This document shows, one piece after another, positions 57,083 to 64,000 of a stretch of 64,000 nt of DNA (positions are counted from its first letter, which is position 1; every line of letters begins with the position of its first letter). A program made the translations under genes and the position numbers. The notes below the pieces were generated by a model. That model ran no database searches and was not told the DNA's origin. It saw only the letters and a program-made list of their open reading frames with translations. Origin of the DNA: Breoghania sp037026715 (GTDB lineage: Bacteria > Pseudomonadota > Alphaproteobacteria > Rhizobiales > Stappiaceae); assembly GCF_037026715.1 (NCBI RefSeq), contig NZ_JBANCG010000001.1:558001-622000 (forward strand). Reading direction: 5' to 3'.

Positions 57083-57147
57083 ATGGGGGGTAGGCATTGT
57101 GCTCGAACGTCGGAGACTGGTTTTCGTATGGTCGCAGGAGTGTGCAT

Positions 57148-57450
57148 GTGCTGTCGCATGCCTACTATGTGTATCTGCTCGCAAGTGGCGCCGGTGGCAC
57201 ACTGTATATCGGCGTGACCAATGATCTCGTCCGCCGGATCTCGGAACATCGCGACGGGCTGATCCCCGGCTTTACGAGCCGATATGGCGTCGCGCGGCTC
57301 GTTTATTACGAGCAGTTCGAGGACATCAACGAAGCGATCCTGCGCGAAAAGCAGATGAAGAAGTGGAATCGGGCCTGGAAGATCCGGTTGATCGAGGAGA
57401 ACAATCCGGATTGGCATGATCTCGGACCCGGCGTCCTGATGGACCGTTGA
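57148..57450 (+). CDS. Small GIY-YIG (URI-type) nuclease
   Basis: A 100-residue single-domain GIY-YIG protein starting at GTG 57148 behind GGAG. The motif YYVYLLAS (6-13) to LYIGVT (19-24) gives the GIY and YIG tyrosines, R29/R30 follow, EHR is at 33-35, and E67 (AILREKQ) is the likely metal-binding catalytic Glu. The C-terminus KKWNRAWKIRLIEENNP is typical of the URI class. Members nick or cut DNA; many stand-alone copies have no known role. It is enclosed by two near-identical palindromic repeats (56967-57082 and 57478-57588), like a cargo gene with terminal repeats. Confidence 0.85.
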   Translation: MLSHAYYVYLLASGAGGTLYIGVTNDLVRRISEHRDGLIPGFTSRYGVARLVYYEQFEDINEAILREKQMKKWNRAWKIRLIEENNPDWHDLGPGVLMDR

Positions 57451-57477
57451 TTTTCTCGGTGGGTACTTCCCATTCGG

Positions 57478-57588
57478 TGTCATTCCCGCGCAGGCGGGAA
57501 TCCAACATTCCAGAGGCGTTTGCGGTTTATGTGCTGCGGCGTGGTCCTGTGGTTGCTGGATCCCCGCCTTCGCGGGGATGACAATCGA
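57478..57588. repeat. CATTCCCGCG-class palindromic element, copy 3
   Basis: Same plan as copy 2: TGTCATTCCCGCGCAGGCGG at the left, GCGGGGATGACAATCGA at the right, and a core (CATTCCAGAGGCGTTTGCGG, then GTGCTGCGGCGTGGTCC) that differs from copy 2 at only a few bases. It is followed by GAAT and 9 G, where copy 2 has 6 G. Begins 27 bp after the GIY-YIG stop. Confidence 0.8.
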
Positions 57589-57868
57589 ATGGGGGGGGGA
57601 TCTGGCGGCAATTCGGGCTGCTCCCGGTTGGCTCCAATGCTTCCGGTGTCATCCCGGGCGCGCTGCAACGTGCAACGTTGCTGCGCAGCCGCCGTCTCGA
57701 ACGATGGGCTGCAACGCAAGAACCCGCATCGGCTTTCGTCCGGCCGTGAATTGCTCTAGGTTGCGCTTTCTGATCCGGGGCCGGTCCGGATCCGGTCGCG
57801 GAGCGGGCGATGTCGGGGCGCTGGGCAGGGCGCGGCGGTGCCTGCCGGCCGGCGATCCGGCGCTTTTC
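57589..57868. other. Upstream region of the first sterol-desaturase gene
   Basis: 280 bp without a credible gene. It includes a half copy of the GTGTCATCCCGG class around 57646-57662 and should hold the promoter of the following gene. Confidence 0.4.
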
Positions 57869-58720
57869 ATGATGATCGGAATGGGGATTGCCGTGGCGGC
57901 TCCGGGACTGCTTGTCCACTACATGATGCTGTTTCTCGCCGTCTATGCGGTGACGCTGGTCGTCTATTTCGCGACCGGGCTCGCGCTCACCTGGGTCAAC
58001 CGCCGCCATCCCGATCGCCGCATCCAGCCCCACCGCGACGGCTCCAAGCGCATGCGTCGGGAAATCCGCGCCTCCATGAAGGCGCTCGCCACCTCGTCCG
58101 CGCTGATTTCCGCCGGCTTCTTCGCGCAGTTGAACGGCTGGACTATCGCCCCGCTGGAGGCGACCTGGTGGTCGATACCGGGGATGTTCGTCGTCTCCAT
58201 GGTGCTGTTCGACGCCTGGTTCTACTGGGGCCACCGGCTCTTGCACCTGCCGGCCTTCTACCGCTTTCACGCGCCGCACCATGCCTCCGTCGCTCCCACC
58301 GCGTGGAGCAACGACAGTTCCACCACCGTCGATACGCTGATAGAGCACGGCTACTATCTCGTGATCTGGTTTATCCTGCCGATGCCGGCCGCAGCGCTCT
58401 TTGCCCAGCGGCTCTACGATCAGGTCTCGGGCATGATCGGGCACGCGGGCTTTGAGTATTTTGCCTCGCCCACCGCGCGCTGGCCCTCGCCGCTGATCTG
58501 CACCACCTTTCACGACCTGCACCATTCCGGTTTTCGCTACAATTTCGGCAACTTCTTCTCGCTGTGGGACCGGATGATGGGAACGGTCGATCCGCGCTAC
58601 GACGCGATGGTGGCGGAATTCGAACGTCCCGCGGCTGGTGGCAACACGAGTGGTGGGAACGGGGCGGACGTGTCGGCGGCGGGCGCCGGCACCGGGAGCG
58701 GGGAGAAAGCCCATGGCTGA
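57869..58720 (+). CDS. Sterol desaturase/fatty-acid hydroxylase-family membrane protein, first of a pair
   Basis: A 283-residue membrane protein of the di-iron hydroxylase superfamily. Histidine motifs are HRLLH (122-126), HAPHH (134-138), H192 and HDLHH (215-219); four hydrophobic segments flank them. Such enzymes insert oxygen into C-H bonds of lipids or hopanoids in the membrane. The start is uncertain: MMIGMGIAVAAPGL at 57869 or 57872; the frame extends further upstream but without family character. It overlaps the next gene by 8 bp, and the two are clearly related. Confidence 0.82.
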   Translation: MMIGMGIAVAAPGLLVHYMMLFLAVYAVTLVVYFATGLALTWVNRRHPDRRIQPHRDGSKRMRREIRASMKALATSSALISAGFFAQLNGWTIAPLEATWWSIPGMFVVSMVLFDAWFYWGHRLLHLPAFYRFHAPHHASVAPTAWSNDSSTTVDTLIEHGYYLVIWFILPMPAAALFAQRLYDQVSGMIGHAGFEYFASPTARWPSPLICTTFHDLHHSGFRYNFGNFFSLWDRMMGTVDPRYDAMVAEFERPAAGGNTSGGNGADVSAAGAGTGSGEKAHG

Positions 58721-59522
58721 GTGGCTGACGGGCGGCTGGACAGGCGCCGCAGGCAACCTCTTCCTCGACTTCCTGCCCTGGTGGGCGGCGGTCTATGCGG
58801 CGAATGTCTTTCTCTATTTCGTCACCGGCTGGGTTCTGGTCGCCATCCAGAACCGGTACCCGGAACGCCGCATCCAGCAAAACCGGCGCGGCGAGAAGCG
58901 GATGCGCAGGGAAATCCGCCAGTCGGTGATCTCGCTGCTGGTGACCGACGGGTGCCTTGCGGGCGGGCTGTTCCTGCAATATCGCGGCTTCACGCTGGTG
59001 GAGCCGCTGGCGCTGTCGTGGTGGTCGGTGCCCTTGATGTTCGTCGTCTCCATCGTGGTGTTTGACGCCTGGTTCTACTGGATGCACCGGTTCATGCACA
59101 CGAAGCTGATGTACCGCTTCCATGCCGAGCATCACCGCTCGGTGGCGCCGACGGTGTGGAGCACCTACAGCGACGATCTGGTCGATGCCTTCGTGATGCA
59201 GTGCTATTATCTGTGGGCGCCGCTGGTGATGCCGATCCCCGCGCTGGTGCTGGTCGGCCACCGGCTCTACGACCATTTCAACGGCACGATCGGCCATTCC
59301 GGCTTCGAGTTCTGGGCGAGCCCCGCCTCGCGCGCGCCCTCTCCCATGGTCTGCGTCACCTTCCACGACCAGCACCATTCGCGCTTCAGGTACAACTTCG
59401 CCAACTTCTTTTCCTTCTGGGATCGGGCGATGGGCACGATCGACCCGAAATACGACGAGGCGGTCAAGGGCTTCGAGCGGCTCGGAGCCCGCAAGGACGG
59501 GGCGAGCCCGGCGGCGGAATAA
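58713..59522 (+). CDS. Sterol desaturase/fatty-acid hydroxylase-family membrane protein, second of a pair
   Basis: A 269-residue protein of the same family, with HRFMH (125-129), HAEHH (137-141), GHSGFEFWAS and HDQHH motifs, in the same order as the preceding gene. Start ATG 58713 behind GGGGAGAAAG overlaps the first gene by 8 bp. The pair looks like an old tandem duplication; shared words such as FDAWFYW and RYNF recur at matching places. Each may act on a different carbon or chain. The substrate is unknown. Confidence 0.85.
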   Translation: MAEWLTGGWTGAAGNLFLDFLPWWAAVYAANVFLYFVTGWVLVAIQNRYPERRIQQNRRGEKRMRREIRQSVISLLVTDGCLAGGLFLQYRGFTLVEPLALSWWSVPLMFVVSIVVFDAWFYWMHRFMHTKLMYRFHAEHHRSVAPTVWSTYSDDLVDAFVMQCYYLWAPLVMPIPALVLVGHRLYDHFNGTIGHSGFEFWASPASRAPSPMVCVTFHDQHHSRFRYNFANFFSFWDRAMGTIDPKYDEAVKGFERLGARKDGASPAAE

Positions 59523-59543
59523 AACGAGCGAAACAGCAGAAGA

Positions 59544-59924
59544 ATGAAACATCTCCTCCTCGTCGCGCTGGGCGGCGGCATCGGCGCGGCGGGCCGGCAT
59601 CTGGTCGGCCTTTACATGTTGCGCCAGTTCGGCGGCGGCTTTCCCTTCGGCACCCTGACGGTCAACGTGCTCGGCTCGTTCATCATGGGCCTGTTCATCG
59701 CGATTCTGGCGCGCCTCGACGGCTCGTTCCAGAGCCTGCGGCTGCTGGTGGCAACCGGCATGCTCGGCGGCTTCACGACGTTCTCGTCGTTCTCGCTGGA
59801 TTTCGCGACGATCTGGGAGCGCGGCCACATGGAGTTGGCGCTGGGCTACATGGCGATCACGGTCGTCGCCTCCATCGGCGCGCTGTTCGCCGCGTTGTGG
59901 CTGGTGCGCGGGATCGCGGGGTAG
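59544..59924 (+). CDS. crcB: Fluoride ion channel CrcB/Fluc
   Basis: A 126-residue four-helix protein with GGGIGAAGRH (10-19), GTLTVNVLGSFIMG, and GMLGGFTTFSSFSLDF, the Fluc signature. Two copies assemble head-to-tail to export fluoride. GAGCGAAACAGCAGAAG precedes ATG 59544. It is 21 bp after the sterol-desaturase gene, so perhaps co-transcribed. No fluoride riboswitch is visible in that gap. Confidence 0.95.
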   Translation: MKHLLLVALGGGIGAAGRHLVGLYMLRQFGGGFPFGTLTVNVLGSFIMGLFIAILARLDGSFQSLRLLVATGMLGGFTTFSSFSLDFATIWERGHMELALGYMAITVVASIGALFAALWLVRGIAG

Positions 59925-59958
59925 GGGGGAAGAGCCGTTTGGTGTTGGCGCCCTTGGC

Positions 59959-60076
59959 TTGTCATTCCCGCGCAGGCGGGAATCCAGCATTCCAGAGGCC
60001 TTTCGTTCAGACACACCCGTCGCGTCGACAATCAAACCCTGTGGTTGCTGGATCCCCGCCTGCGCGGGGATGACAG
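59959..60076. repeat. CATTCCCGCG-class palindromic element, copy 4
   Basis: Left arm TTGTCATTCCCGCGCAGGCGG and right arm GCGCGGGGATGACAG, with the inner ATTCCAG/CTGGAT turns as in the other copies. The middle (TTCGTTCAGACACACCCGTCG) differs from copies 2 and 3. It lies in the convergent gap between crcB and rarA. Confidence 0.78.
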
Positions 60077-60125
60077 CGAACGCTTGGCAAAGTCGACGGG
60101 CAATTTCCCCCTCCCGCAAACCTCC

Positions 60126-61436
60126 TCACCCCTCGCCGCGTTCGCGCCGGAGCTTCGCCCAGTAGTCCAGCCGCTTGCGGATCTCGCGTTCGAAGCCGCG
60201 TTCCACCGGCTCGTAATAGTGCTGGCGGCCGAGCTGTTCGGGGAAATAATCCTGGCCGGAAAAGGCGTCGGGCTCGTCGTGGTCGTAGCGATAGCCCTCG
60301 CCGTAGCCTTCCGATTTCATCAGCTTGGTCGGGGCGTTCAGGATGTGGCGTGGCGGCGGCAGGGAGCCGGCCTGCTTGGCCGACCGCATCGCCGACTTGA
60401 ACGCCTTGTAGACCGCGTTCGATTTCGGCGCGGACGCCAGATAGACGCAGGCCTGCGCCAGCCCCAGTTCGCCCTCCGGGGTGCCCAGTAGCCGATACTG
60501 CTCAACGGCCGCGTTGGCGATGACGAGGGCCTGCGGATCGGCAAGGCCGATATCCTCCACCGCCATGCGCACCAGACGGCGGCCGAGAAACAGCGGATCC
60601 TCGCCGGCATCGAACATGCGGCAGAGATAGTAGAGCGCGGCGTCCGGGTCCGATCCGCGCACCGACTTGTGCAGCGCAGAGATGAGATTGTAGTGCCCGT
60701 CCTGGGACTTGTCGTAGATCGGCGCGCGTCGCTGGACGATCTCCTGTAACTGCGCGGCATCGAAGGTCTCGCCCTCGCCGGCCGCCCGCCACACGTCCTC
60801 GGCAAGCGTCAGCGAGGCGCGGCCGTCGCCGTCGGCCATGCGGATCAGCGTTTCGCGCGCCTCCGCATCGAGCGGCAGCGGCCGGCCTTCCAGTTCCTCC
60901 GCACGCGCGAGCAACCGTTCGATGCCGGCGGCATCGATGGATTTGAAGCTCATCACATGAGCGCGCGACAGGAGGGCGGCGTTGAGTTCGAAGGACGGGT
61001 TCTCGGTGGTGGCGCCGACGAGCGTGACCGTGCCGTCCTCCATCACCGGCAGGAATGAGTCCTGCTGGGCGCGGTTGAAGCGGTGGATCTCGTCGACGAA
61101 CAGGAGCGTGCCGCGTCCCGACATGCGGCGCATGCGGGCGGCCTCGAACACCTTCTTCAAATCCGCCACGCCGGAAAAGATCGCCGATATCTGCTCGAAG
61201 GCGAGATCGGTCTCGCGCGCCAGCAGCCTTGCGACGGTGGTCTTGCCGGTGCCCGGCGGGCCCCAGAAGATCAGCGAGCCGAGCGAGCCGGAGCGCAGCA
61301 TCCGCGTCAGCGCCCCCTCCGGTCCGACGATGTGGTCCTGGCCGACCACGTCCTCCAGCTTTTCCGGGCGCAGCCGGTCGGCGAGCGGGCGCGGCGCGAT
61401 AGTGGCCGCGCCGGCGGCAGCGAAAAGATCGCTCAT
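60126..61436 (-). CDS. rarA: Replication-associated recombination protein RarA (MgsA)
   Basis: A 436-residue AAA+ ATPase. Walker A GPPGTGKTT (59-67), Walker B LFVDEIHRFN (112-121), sensor 1 GATTENPSF, and a C-terminal tetramerisation part. It is related to clamp-loader subunits and acts at stalled forks, working with SSB. Converges with crcB. Confidence 0.96.
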   Translation of the reverse strand: MSDLFAAAGAATIAPRPLADRLRPEKLEDVVGQDHIVGPEGALTRMLRSGSLGSLIFWGPPGTGKTTVARLLARETDLAFEQISAIFSGVADLKKVFEAARMRRMSGRGTLLFVDEIHRFNRAQQDSFLPVMEDGTVTLVGATTENPSFELNAALLSRAHVMSFKSIDAAGIERLLARAEELEGRPLPLDAEARETLIRMADGDGRASLTLAEDVWRAAGEGETFDAAQLQEIVQRRAPIYDKSQDGHYNLISALHKSVRGSDPDAALYYLCRMFDAGEDPLFLGRRLVRMAVEDIGLADPQALVIANAAVEQYRLLGTPEGELGLAQACVYLASAPKSNAVYKAFKSAMRSAKQAGSLPPPRHILNAPTKLMKSEGYGEGYRYDHDEPDAFSGQDYFPEQLGRQHYYEPVERGFEREIRKRLDYWAKLRRERGEG

Positions 61437-61539
61437 CAGGCATCATCCTTGTCCGTTGCCCAAGGATATAGGCGCCAAGAGGGCCGGCCGACAATGAAAT
61501 TTCGGGGGAAGAACCGGCCGGATATTCGCGGCCGCACGC

Positions 61540-61701
61540 TCACCGGGTGAGCGACCAGCCGACCACGACGACGGAGAGTGCGAAACCCGCGGCAACCAGC
61601 TTCCAGGCATCCTTGCGCCGCCTGAGCCCCGGCCAGCCGAGCGGCCGGATCACCTGGATGAGGGCGACGAGCACGAAGAAGAGGGCGATGGCCTTGGTCA
61701 C
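61540..61701 (-). CDS. Small two-span membrane protein
   Basis: A 53-residue protein starting at GTG (complement of 61701) behind GGAGAAATC. Two hydrophobic segments (about 4-20 and 33-50: AIALFFVLVALIQVI and LVAAGFALSVVVVGW) are joined by a basic loop (RRRKD). No family recognised. The start is well supported; a longer upstream frame is not. Confidence 0.55.
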   Translation of the reverse strand: MTKAIALFFVLVALIQVIRPLGWPGLRRRKDAWKLVAAGFALSVVVVGWSLTR

Positions 61702-62014
61702 GATTTCTCCGCGCGTCCGTTTGGGGGGCAGGGCCCAGCCATAGGCGCCGGGGAGGCCGCTGTCCAGCCGCGTGTCGGCGCGGCAATGGCGGAAACGAGA
61801 AGATCGTGCGGCGAAATTACGGAACGAAAGGCGCGAGCATACGTTGGCCAGATGACATGAAAGAATTTGCGATGGCCTGCATCTGGAACGCACCGGTCAT
61901 AGAGAATGCCACTGCGTGATCCCGTCTGATGATCCGCACGAGGGGGGATGCGGGAGGACGTGGACAAGCAGGCCGTCGCTTGCCGCGCCTGGCGGCAGAC
62001 GAAGGGAGCCTCCG

Positions 62015-62404
62015 ATGACAACTGCAACCTATTCCTCGCACGCCCATGAACACGAACGATCCGCGCACGGGATCGGCTACTGGCTGACCATGGCGCTCGC
62101 CGTGGTGCTGCTGGCCTTCGGGCTGGCGATCTTTGCCGGCGGCGTGTGGCTGATTTCGCTGGGTGGGTCTTACTATTACGCGATTGCCGGCGTCGGCCTG
62201 CTGCTGACGGCCTATTTCCTGTTCCGCGCCTCCATGGCGGCCTTTTCGGTTTATCTCGTCACCTGGCTCGGCACGCTCGCGTGGGCCTTCTGGGAGGTCG
62301 GTTTCGACTGGTGGGCGCAGCTTCCGCGCCTGCTCGCGCCGACCATCGTGCTCCTGCTCGTCGCGGCGACCATTCCGGTTTTGAAGCGCGCCGAGAACGA
62401 CTGA
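62015..62404 (+). CDS. Membrane-anchor subunit of a PQQ-dependent dehydrogenase
   Basis: A 129-residue protein with four or five membrane segments (about 20-50, 56-75, 80-95, 108-125). The stretch SVYLVTWLGTLAWAFWEVGF followed by DWWAQLPRLLAPT is typical of the N-terminal membrane domain of the glucose/quinate/shikimate PQQ-dehydrogenase family, where that domain is fused to the catalytic propeller. Here it is a separate gene, 56 bp before the propeller gene. It likely anchors the enzyme and passes electrons to ubiquinone. His-rich N-terminus SHAHEHERSAH is unusual. Confidence 0.78.
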   Translation: MTTATYSSHAHEHERSAHGIGYWLTMALAVVLLAFGLAIFAGGVWLISLGGSYYYAIAGVGLLLTAYFLFRASMAAFSVYLVTWLGTLAWAFWEVGFDWWAQLPRLLAPTIVLLLVAATIPVLKRAEND

Positions 62405-62459
62405 GCCGACCCGGACAGAAAACCCATTCTTGGAACGACAGCGGAAGGAGCCGTGACCC

Positions 62460-64000
62460 ATGGCATCCAGACACCTCGCGACATTGACACTCGCGCTCGG
62501 CCTCGGCTGCGTCAGCGCAGTCCCGGCCGCCCTTGCCCAGCAGACCTCATCCGACCCGGCGCCCGCCGACCCGGCCGCCGGACAATCCACGCTTCCCCCG
62601 GTTCCCGCCGACGGCGACGGTGAGCGCCCGGCCGTTGCCCCCGGTGCTGCCCCCGGGGCTGCCAATGAGGGCGGTGCGGAGACGGCCGGTATCGGTACGG
62701 ATCGCAGCCAGCCGCAGGCCACACAGGCCGTTGGCGACGACTGGCCCTATTATGGCGGCGGGCCGAAGGCGCAGCGCTATTCGCCGCTCGACCAGATCAA
62801 CACGGGCAATGTCGGCAATCTGGAGCGTGCCTTCGTCTATCGCACCGGCGACATGCCGAGCGAGCGGGCCAAGGGCAAGTATGCCTGGGAGGGCACGCCC
62901 TTGAAGGTCGGCCGCTCGCTCTACATGTGCTCGGCCGAAAACATCCTGATCTCCGTGGACGCGACCACCGGCAAGGAGAACTGGCGGTATGATCCGAAGG
63001 TCTCCGACGACGCCATTCCCTACAGCGCGAGTTGCCGGGGCGTGGCCTATTACGTCAACCCGCAGGCCGGCGACGACGCCGCCTGCAAGACGCGGATCAT
63101 CGAGGGCACGCTGGATGCCCGGCTGATCGCAGTGGATGCGAAGACCGGCGAGCCTTGCGAGGATTTCGGCGATAACGGCGCGGTCTCGCTGTGGGACGGC
63201 ATCGGCAACAAGGTGCCGGGCTGGTATGCGGTGACGGCCCCGCCGGCCATCGTGCGCGGGGTGATCGTCACCGGCGCGCAGGTGAAGGACGGGGAGGCGG
63301 AAGATGCGCCCTCCGGTGTCATTCGCGGCTATGACGCGGTGACCGGCAAGCTCGCCTGGGCGTGGGACCTCGCCAACCCGGAGCTGACCGGCGAGCCGGC
63401 GGACGGCCAGACCTACACGCGCGGCACGCCCAACATGTGGACGGCGCCGGTGGGCGATGAAAAGCTCGGCCTCGTCTACCTGCCGCTCGGCAATTCCTCC
63501 GTCGACTATTACGGCGGCAACCGTTCGGATGCGGAGAACGAGTGGGCGACCTCGCTCGTCGCGCTGGATGTCACCACCGGCAAGCCGGCCTGGCACTTCC
63601 AGACCGTCCATTACGACCTGTGGGACTACGATCTGGGCTCGCAGCTGACGCTCGTCGATTTTCCGACCGACAAGGGCAAGGTTCCGGCCGTGATCCTGCC
63701 GTCGAAGCAGGGCGATCTCTACATCCTCGACAGGCGCACGGGTGAATCGCTCTTTCCCGTGAAGTCCGTCGATGCGCCCAAGGGCGGGGTGGAGCCGGAG
63801 AACCTGTCGCCGACGCAGCCGACCTCCGCCTACCACACGCTTCGCAAGAAGAGGTTGACGGAAAAGGACATGTGGGGCGCGACGCCGCTCGACCAGTTGT
63901 GGTGCCGCATCGAGTTTCGCCGCGCGAACTATGACGGCTTCTTCACGCCGCCCAGCGCCGACAAGCCGTGGATCCAGTATCCCGGCTACAATGGCGGCTC
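62460..64000 (+). CDS. PQQ-dependent dehydrogenase catalytic subunit (glucose/quinate type), 5' part
   Basis: The gene runs off the right edge with 513 codons seen. A signal peptide (about 1-27, cleavage near ALA) is followed by a Pro/Ala/Gly-rich linker (about 28-90), then the eight-blade propeller begins at DWPYYGGGPKAQRYSPLDQI. Family motifs include ENILISVDATTGKENW, GNSSVDYYGG with the catalytic-type Asp, and HYDLWDYDLGSQ. The periplasmic enzyme oxidises a sugar, quinate or shikimate with PQQ. It lacks the fused membrane domain, which is encoded by the preceding gene. Confidence 0.87.
   Translation, partial: MASRHLATLTLALGLGCVSAVPAALAQQTSSDPAPADPAAGQSTLPPVPADGDGERPAVAPGAAPGAANEGGAETAGIGTDRSQPQATQAVGDDWPYYGGGPKAQRYSPLDQINTGNVGNLERAFVYRTGDMPSERAKGKYAWEGTPLKVGRSLYMCSAENILISVDATTGKENWRYDPKVSDDAIPYSASCRGVAYYVNPQAGDDAACKTRIIEGTLDARLIAVDAKTGEPCEDFGDNGAVSLWDGIGNKVPGWYAVTAPPAIVRGVIVTGAQVKDGEAEDAPSGVIRGYDAVTGKLAWAWDLANPELTGEPADGQTYTRGTPNMWTAPVGDEKLGLVYLPLGNSSVDYYGGNRSDAENEWATSLVALDVTTGKPAWHFQTVHYDLWDYDLGSQLTLVDFPTDKGKVPAVILPSKQGDLYILDRRTGESLFPVKSVDAPKGGVEPENLSPTQPTSAYHTLRKKRLTEKDMWGATPLDQLWCRIEFRRANYDGFFTPPSADKPWIQYPGYNGG

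Noticed and set aside
57578..57868. N-terminal extension of the first sterol-desaturase gene
   Set aside because: The extra residues translate repeat and spacer DNA and lack hydrophobic or family character.
59523..59543. Fluoride riboswitch before crcB
   Set aside because: The gap is only 21 bp and holds no room for the aptamer.
52228..60076. CRISPR array from the repeated GTCAT elements
   Set aside because: Copies are far apart, inverted-repeat in form, and not separated by uniform spacers; no cas genes.

Overview
The window is GC-rich chromosomal DNA of an alphaproteobacterium, most likely of the Hyphomicrobiales (Rhizobiales). This rests on the gene order around rpoBC, the form of the ribosomal proteins (S14 without zinc cysteines, L10 starting at GTG with MDRAEKRE), a BA14K-family protein, and the short palindromic intergenic repeats. 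No genus can be named from the sequence alone. There is no rRNA gene, transposase, integrase or CRISPR array.

Layout. 1-2785: end of a peptide-type ABC transporter ATPase followed by M20- and M24-type hydrolases, all on the plus strand. 2876-5301: small accessory stretch with a wHTH-like protein, a gene-transfer-agent/phage-like holin and a companion membrane/coiled-coil protein, an AT-rich orphan membrane protein, and tRNA-Thr. 5869-7161: BA14K protein and an RlmB-type rRNA methyltransferase. 7483-22093: tRNA-Tyr, tRNA-Gly, tuf, tRNA-Trp, secE, nusG, rplK, rplA, rplJ, rplL, rpoB and rpoC, closed by a strong terminator. 22207-23266: a small acidic protein and a DoxX-family protein. 23575-42899: the str, S10, spc and alpha operons in one run (rpsL to rplQ) with fusA, a second tuf, secY, adk and rpoA. 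This core carries most of the translation and transcription machinery. rpmJ and infA are absent.

43305-64000 is ordinary accessory chromosome: a chemoreceptor, a LysR/short-chain dehydrogenase pair, a YghU-type glutathione transferase, a TetR/DMT exporter operon behind a palindromic operator, an HtrA protease, an RluC-family pseudouridine synthase, a Tat-exported MsrB, a patatin-related lipase, a GIY-YIG nuclease, two tandem sterol-desaturase-family genes, a fluoride channel, RarA, and the start of a PQQ dehydrogenase whose membrane anchor is a separate gene.

The most interesting signals are: (1) a small GIY-YIG nuclease gene enclosed between two nearly identical ~110-bp palindromic repeats, with related repeats elsewhere in the window, which looks like a possible nuclease-plus-repeat mobile unit; (2) the msrB/patatin divergent region, with seven GAAT-type motifs spaced about one helical turn apart and a run of 14 G just before the patatin gene; (3) the AT-rich island against tRNA-Thr; (4) a TetR operator overlapping a -10 box; and (5) perfect hairpins in the rplA-rplJ and rplL-rpoB gaps.
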